Part shown: piece by piece, positions 60,569 to 64,000 of the stretch | Numbering within the stretch: position 1 is the stretch's first letter | Layout: each line of letters starts with the position of its first letter | Origin: Bacteroidota bacterium | GTDB taxonomy: Bacteria; Bacteroidota; Bacteroidia; NS11-12g; UBA9320 | DNA: 64,000 bases | Direction of reading: 5' to 3' | Assembly (NCBI GenBank): GCA_002746305.1 | Contig: NVWV01000005.1 | Location: 124,001 to 188,000, forward strand | The notes under the pieces: model-generated | Seen by the model: the letters and a program-made list of their open reading frames with translations, nothing else | Database searches by the model: none | What the model was told of the DNA's origin: nothing | Translations under genes and position numbers: made by a program

Positions 60569-61837
60569 TTAAATTAGTTGATTGTAAATATTTTTATGTT
60601 TAAGTAGGAGTTCTACAACCCAAATTTGAAGTTGTTTAGGCCATTGAGCATATTGATTGTAGAAACTAGACTTGTCAAAAAGGTAGGTGAGCAATGGATT
60701 GGTTTGGTTCAATTTACACAACATTTTCCAAATTACCAGTTTCTGGTTGTTATCGAGACTGGGGTCCGGATGGAGGAGAAGTGTCCGAACACAATCCGAA
60801 ATTACCGAAGGTTTTTTCTCATTGTTGTCCAGCAGGTTGATGATTCTCTCCAGTTCAAAATACTCATCCGGCAATAGGCCGTCAGTAAGAAGCTGATTTA
60901 CAACACCTTTCTTTTGGGTTTTAGACAGTTTGGCAATGTTTGTTTTCTCATTGTTGTCCAAAGCTGCTTTTACGAGAGTATAATCTTTGGCAATTTCAAG
61001 TAGAACCTTTTGTGAAGCAAAATCCTTCGTCTTATCCGAAACAATGTTATTGGAATACAGATAACTCAGTAGTTGAGGATCTTCAATATTATATTCAATA
61101 TGTGTGTGTTTAGCTTCTGCTGAAAGGCTGGACTTATTATCCATATGAACAAGTAGAGGTTTTTCGCTGTTCAAGTTTTTTAGCACAAACAACCCATTGA
61201 ATGCTACAGTATAGTAATTGTCTACATCAGAAAAAGGAAAGATTGGAATATCAAATTTCCGAAAGCGTAAATCGCCATTTTTTTGGCTACTCTCTATAAT
61301 TTTTTCTCTAAGTTCAACATTGGACCAAGCCTGTTTTACATCATAAAACTCTCGAATAAGGGTTCGCTGCTCTTTTGCAGCGAACATAACCCGATCTACA
61401 GAAGTGAAGTTGACCCTCATATAATCTATCATAAGCAGATCTTGTGGTGAACGATAAGCAGAGATTTCTTGGTCTAACTCAAACCACAGACCGCATTGAG
61501 CTGTGATATCTTTTATTTGATTCTTATACTGCTTAAATATGGTTTTGTGGATAGCAACATCAAAGCTATGGAAGGGCATATAAATAGAGCTATCTTCTTG
61601 TTTTGGGCTAATGATTATACCATACGGGTTGGCCAATCCGTGTGACATGTAGAAGCGATTATCCAATTCCTCCGCTACTTCTGGACTCCAACCCCAACCG
61701 TCAATGTGGAATTTTTTAAGCTTTGTATTTTTAAGACCAATGTCTGATAAACAGGTATTGTATCGCTTGACCATAAGCGGTGAATTCACCGTAACTAGGT
61801 TGTCTCCAAATAGTCCTGTTTCTATGAGTTTAATCAT
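60569..61837 (-). CDS. DUF6638-like protein
   Basis: 422 residues without signal peptide or membrane segment. 'MIKLIETGLFGDNLVTVNSP', 'KKFHIDGWGWSPEVAEELDN' and 'LANPYGIIISPKQEDSSIYM' match what I remember of the DUF6638 family, found in Bacteroidota next to AAA+ ATPases; I am moderately sure. The C-terminal half is helical, with two 'LDNNEK' and one 'LDNNQK' segment spaced along it. Its ATG overlaps the ATPase stop by eight bases (ATGATTAA), so the two are probably made together. Confidence 0.7.
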   Translation of the reverse strand: MIKLIETGLFGDNLVTVNSPLMVKRYNTCLSDIGLKNTKLKKFHIDGWGWSPEVAEELDNRFYMSHGLANPYGIIISPKQEDSSIYMPFHSFDVAIHKTIFKQYKNQIKDITAQCGLWFELDQEISAYRSPQDLLMIDYMRVNFTSVDRVMFAAKEQRTLIREFYDVKQAWSNVELREKIIESSQKNGDLRFRKFDIPIFPFSDVDNYYTVAFNGLFVLKNLNSEKPLLVHMDNKSSLSAEAKHTHIEYNIEDPQLLSYLYSNNIVSDKTKDFASQKVLLEIAKDYTLVKAALDNNEKTNIAKLSKTQKKGVVNQLLTDGLLPDEYFELERIINLLDNNEKKPSVISDCVRTLLLHPDPSLDNNQKLVIWKMLCKLNQTNPLLTYLFDKSSFYNQYAQWPKQLQIWVVELLLKHKNIYNQLI

Positions 61838-63791
61838 TGATATCTCCTCTTAGCATGGTTTCGTTTGCCCGCTTTTGAATGTAGAGTTGTTTAGCACGTT
61901 CTTTTATCTCACGCTCTATACCTGTTTGGTTAATTCGTACGGCGTTCTCAATGTAATTTAATGCTTCAAACAAACGCAGCTGACCAAAGGTTACTCCACG
62001 CATATTTTCTTTCATCAACTTCTTTAATATCAACAACTTGGTGTCGTATTCCTTGCTGAAGAACTCATCTGGCTTTTCCCACCAAATTTCAGGAAGATCG
62101 AAATCAATGATTCTTGCATCTACCGCTTTTTGAATATTTCTTAAATCTCTGGAAGAGAAGAACGGATATTTTTTCAAAACAGTAGTGTAAAATTCTCCAA
62201 AGAACTCATGTGAATCTACGTCAAAATTTTGGGTAGTTGAATCAAAAAGATGTTTTACTTCGTCATTGCCAAAAGTATAATTATCCGTGGTTAATTCACC
62301 CAAAGACAAAGCTGCTTTTTGAGCATCCATGTAGGTATAGTCCAAAGGGTTTGAAAGGTTCACAAAGTCTTCATCAATCTTGTTATATTTTCTCCACCAC
62401 AAGTAATCCTGATCCATAAAATCTTCGGAAGTACTTGCTCCATTCATAGAAGCACGCATCTGTATTCTTGAAAGAACAGCCTTATCAATTTGGTCTGGGA
62501 TATTGGTAAAGAGACTAATGAGTCTGTTACCATAGTTTATGGCATAAGCTCCTTCTGTATTTCTTAAAAACACGCCAATAAATTCGCGTACCCCCGCGGA
62601 GACACCTTGGCGAGTACGTTCTTGTAAATTATTCTCTGCATCATCAATAGGAGCAAAGATTATTTTATTGGGGTCTTGCATGGGTTTGAACCATTCCATA
62701 GCCCGTTCAGCGGTACCACCTTGGTAGGTAGAAACAATATTTTCAGGCATGGGCCAAAAAAGGAAGTTATAACCCAGCATGTCACACTTTTCTTGTAAGA
62801 TAGTAGCCGTAGCTGCGATCAGCATACTTTTACCTGTACCCGGTTTGCCATCTGCCATAGTAACACTTGGTAATCCTCCCAGTTCATTGAGTGGGTTTTT
62901 TTTACGCTCCATGTCATAGCACATCAATCGCTCTGCATATCGTTTGAAGAGATGTTTTGCTTTCTTATTGGCTACGATGTCTTCCATCTGAATACGGTTA
63001 AAGGTGATGCCTTTTACGGAGATAGAAGATTGTTTTTCAAAACCTTGAATGATAAATTCGGTTTTCTCAAGCTTGTAGTGGTTATTGGTAAATGCTTCTG
63101 AATACTTTAAACCTTCTCTACGTACTTGTATCTCGTCGAGCATTCGCTCAAAGAAGAGTTCTGTGATTTTTAAAAGATGCAGGTCAGAGGTAACTATTCC
63201 AGATCGTTCTAAATATGCTCCATAGTAGTACAAACTACTTTGGATACCTTGGGAAGGTCGGGTAAGAGTAATTTCTGGAATTCCTCCAAAGTCTATTTGT
63301 ATGGATGAAGCTTCATCAGCTCTTACATCTTTTAAATCATACAAGATATAGGATGCAGATGTGAAGAGTAGAACGGCTGTTTGAGTTTGTGATTTATCGT
63401 GAAACTCTGGTAATTCTGATTGGTGAAGGTTTCCTAAATCATTCTTTTGTTTGAGTAATTCTAAGCCACTGGATTTTCCATAAAGCTCAGCCATATGCTT
63501 ACCTAGGCTATATCCCCTTCTAATTGCATTAAGTACAACATTGCATGTATTGGAGAGTAAAATTCTATCGTTACTTATGCGAATTGCTGATTTTAAAATA
63601 GAGATAGTATCCTGCTCATTTACGCCCAATGCTTTGCTTGTGGCGATAAGGAAACTCAAGTCTATATCAGACTTGCTTTTTTTACTGTCAGGTGTCCAAG
63701 CTACTTGTTTAAGATAGCCCGTTATCTCATCTTTATGTTCTAAGATATCTTGTTCTTTTATAGCAATGAGGGCAGAGTCGTTTTTTTCCAT
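61830..63791 (-). CDS. AAA+ family ATPase
   Basis: 653 residues. The first 290 are helical with no recognised domain. The ATPase core has Walker A 'ADGKPGTGKSMLIA' (Lys321, Ser322), a pore-loop-like 'NIVSTYQGGTAERAMEWF', Walker B 'KIIFAPIDDAENN' with Asp-Asp where Asp-Glu is usual, sensor-like 'RLISLFTNIPDQID' and an Arg-finger candidate in 'VLSRIQMRASM'. It resembles remodelling AAA+ ATPases rather than a known named family. Gene partners are a DUF6638-like protein and two membrane proteins. Confidence 0.88.
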   Translation of the reverse strand: MEKNDSALIAIKEQDILEHKDEITGYLKQVAWTPDSKKSKSDIDLSFLIATSKALGVNEQDTISILKSAIRISNDRILLSNTCNVVLNAIRRGYSLGKHMAELYGKSSGLELLKQKNDLGNLHQSELPEFHDKSQTQTAVLLFTSASYILYDLKDVRADEASSIQIDFGGIPEITLTRPSQGIQSSLYYYGAYLERSGIVTSDLHLLKITELFFERMLDEIQVRREGLKYSEAFTNNHYKLEKTEFIIQGFEKQSSISVKGITFNRIQMEDIVANKKAKHLFKRYAERLMCYDMERKKNPLNELGGLPSVTMADGKPGTGKSMLIAATATILQEKCDMLGYNFLFWPMPENIVSTYQGGTAERAMEWFKPMQDPNKIIFAPIDDAENNLQERTRQGVSAGVREFIGVFLRNTEGAYAINYGNRLISLFTNIPDQIDKAVLSRIQMRASMNGASTSEDFMDQDYLWWRKYNKIDEDFVNLSNPLDYTYMDAQKAALSLGELTTDNYTFGNDEVKHLFDSTTQNFDVDSHEFFGEFYTTVLKKYPFFSSRDLRNIQKAVDARIIDFDLPEIWWEKPDEFFSKEYDTKLLILKKLMKENMRGVTFGQLRLFEALNYIENAVRINQTGIEREIKERAKQLYIQKRANETMLRGDIND

Positions 63792-63794
63792 AGT

Positions 63795-64000
63795 TTAATT
63801 GCTGTATACGTGTGGCGGTGTCGAAAGGTCTTTAATTATTTCAGGGTTGTGTTCGGTGATGTACTGTAGAACAGAGTGTGACGTAATCAAGTACTTATGC
63901 ATTTTGGAAATCATCCGATCCATACAGTCTTTGTTGGACTCATCTACATGAAATATTTGGCGTAGGTCTCCTGTAGACAAGAAGCTTGAGTTTCGTTTTT
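63795..64000 (-). CDS. C-terminal end of an unknown protein (cut by the window edge)
   Basis: The frame is open to the right edge; the last 68 residues are visible ('HVDESNKDCMDRMISKMHKY', 'SHSVLQYITEHNPEIIKDLS', 'TPPHVYSN'). A TTG at 63980 exists in frame but there is no reason to start there. It stops three bases before the AAA+ ATPase ATG, so it is the upstream operon member. No family recognised from the fragment. Confidence 0.65.
   Translation of the reverse strand, partial: KRNSSFLSTGDLRQIFHVDESNKDCMDRMISKMHKYLITSHSVLQYITEHNPEIIKDLSTPPHVYSN

Overview
The window looks like chromosomal DNA of a low-GC Bacteroidota bacterium, most likely of the Flavobacteriales. The signs are type IX secretion (T9SS) C-terminal sorting domains on three secreted proteins, a TonB-dependent receptor with a carboxypeptidase-like N-terminal domain, DUF4292, DUF4834 and DUF3109 proteins, a CarB without its C-terminal allosteric domain, a fused E1 alpha/beta 2-oxoacid dehydrogenase, and promoters of the Bacteroidota form TTG-N19..21-TAnnTTTG. 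No rRNA, CRISPR array, insertion sequence, integrase or phage gene was seen. Coding density is very high and no gene-free stretch exceeds 300 bases.

Layout. 1-7.6 kb: end of a MORN-repeat gene, purK-purE-DUF3109, a secreted metzincin-like protease with mnmA, and a glycosyltransferase. 7.4-16 kb: DUF4834 and carB, a putative cysteine-peptidase-like lipoprotein, a GH3-family protein with a 53-residue membrane protein, dusB, a CPBP membrane protease and cdsA. 16-19.2 kb: glutamate dehydrogenase, phosphatidylserine decarboxylase, a SprT-like protein and mscL. 19.2-24.7 kb: fused E1 dehydrogenase, then a T9SS cargo protein divergent from a TonB-dependent receptor. 24.7-31.2 kb: an envelope operon (flippase, dut, sugar nucleotidyltransferase, TPR lipoprotein, DUF4292 lipoprotein, EnvC-like LytM protein). 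31.2-38.7 kb: 3-hydroxyacyl-CoA dehydrogenase, a Rieske-like lipoprotein, a degenerate formylglycine-generating-enzyme-like protein, and two ECF sigma modules facing each other, one of which has a von Willebrand factor A protein in the anti-sigma position. 38.9-45.4 kb: secreted endonuclease/phosphatase, lipoprotein, tRNA-Arg, metG, EamA transporter, DUF1232 and HAD proteins.

45.5-52.1 kb is one leftward gene train: a small barrel-like protein, a UbiA prenyltransferase, a type III polyketide synthase, a methyltransferase, an FAD oxidoreductase, an Omp85-like barrel, another outer-membrane protein and a YceI polyisoprenoid-binding protein. It reads as a pathway for a methylated, oxidised and possibly prenylated polyketide lipid or quinone, with envelope proteins to hold or move it. 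52.2-56.3 kb: an acidic Trp/Asp-repeat secreted protein, an M1 aminopeptidase, two small proteins and a CAU tRNA. 56.5-58.4 kb: an outer-membrane protein whose C-terminal two thirds match LpxR lipid A 3-O-deacylases, behind an unusual N-terminal extension and a pair of repeated dyads. 58.4-64 kb: a tight leftward operon of an AAA+ ATPase, a DUF6638-like protein, two membrane proteins and a gene cut by the window edge, with no assigned function.

The best candidates for undescribed biology are the prenyltransferase/type III polyketide/YceI train, the AAA+ membrane operon and the extended LpxR-like protein. All functional calls rest on motif recognition by eye; no database search was run.
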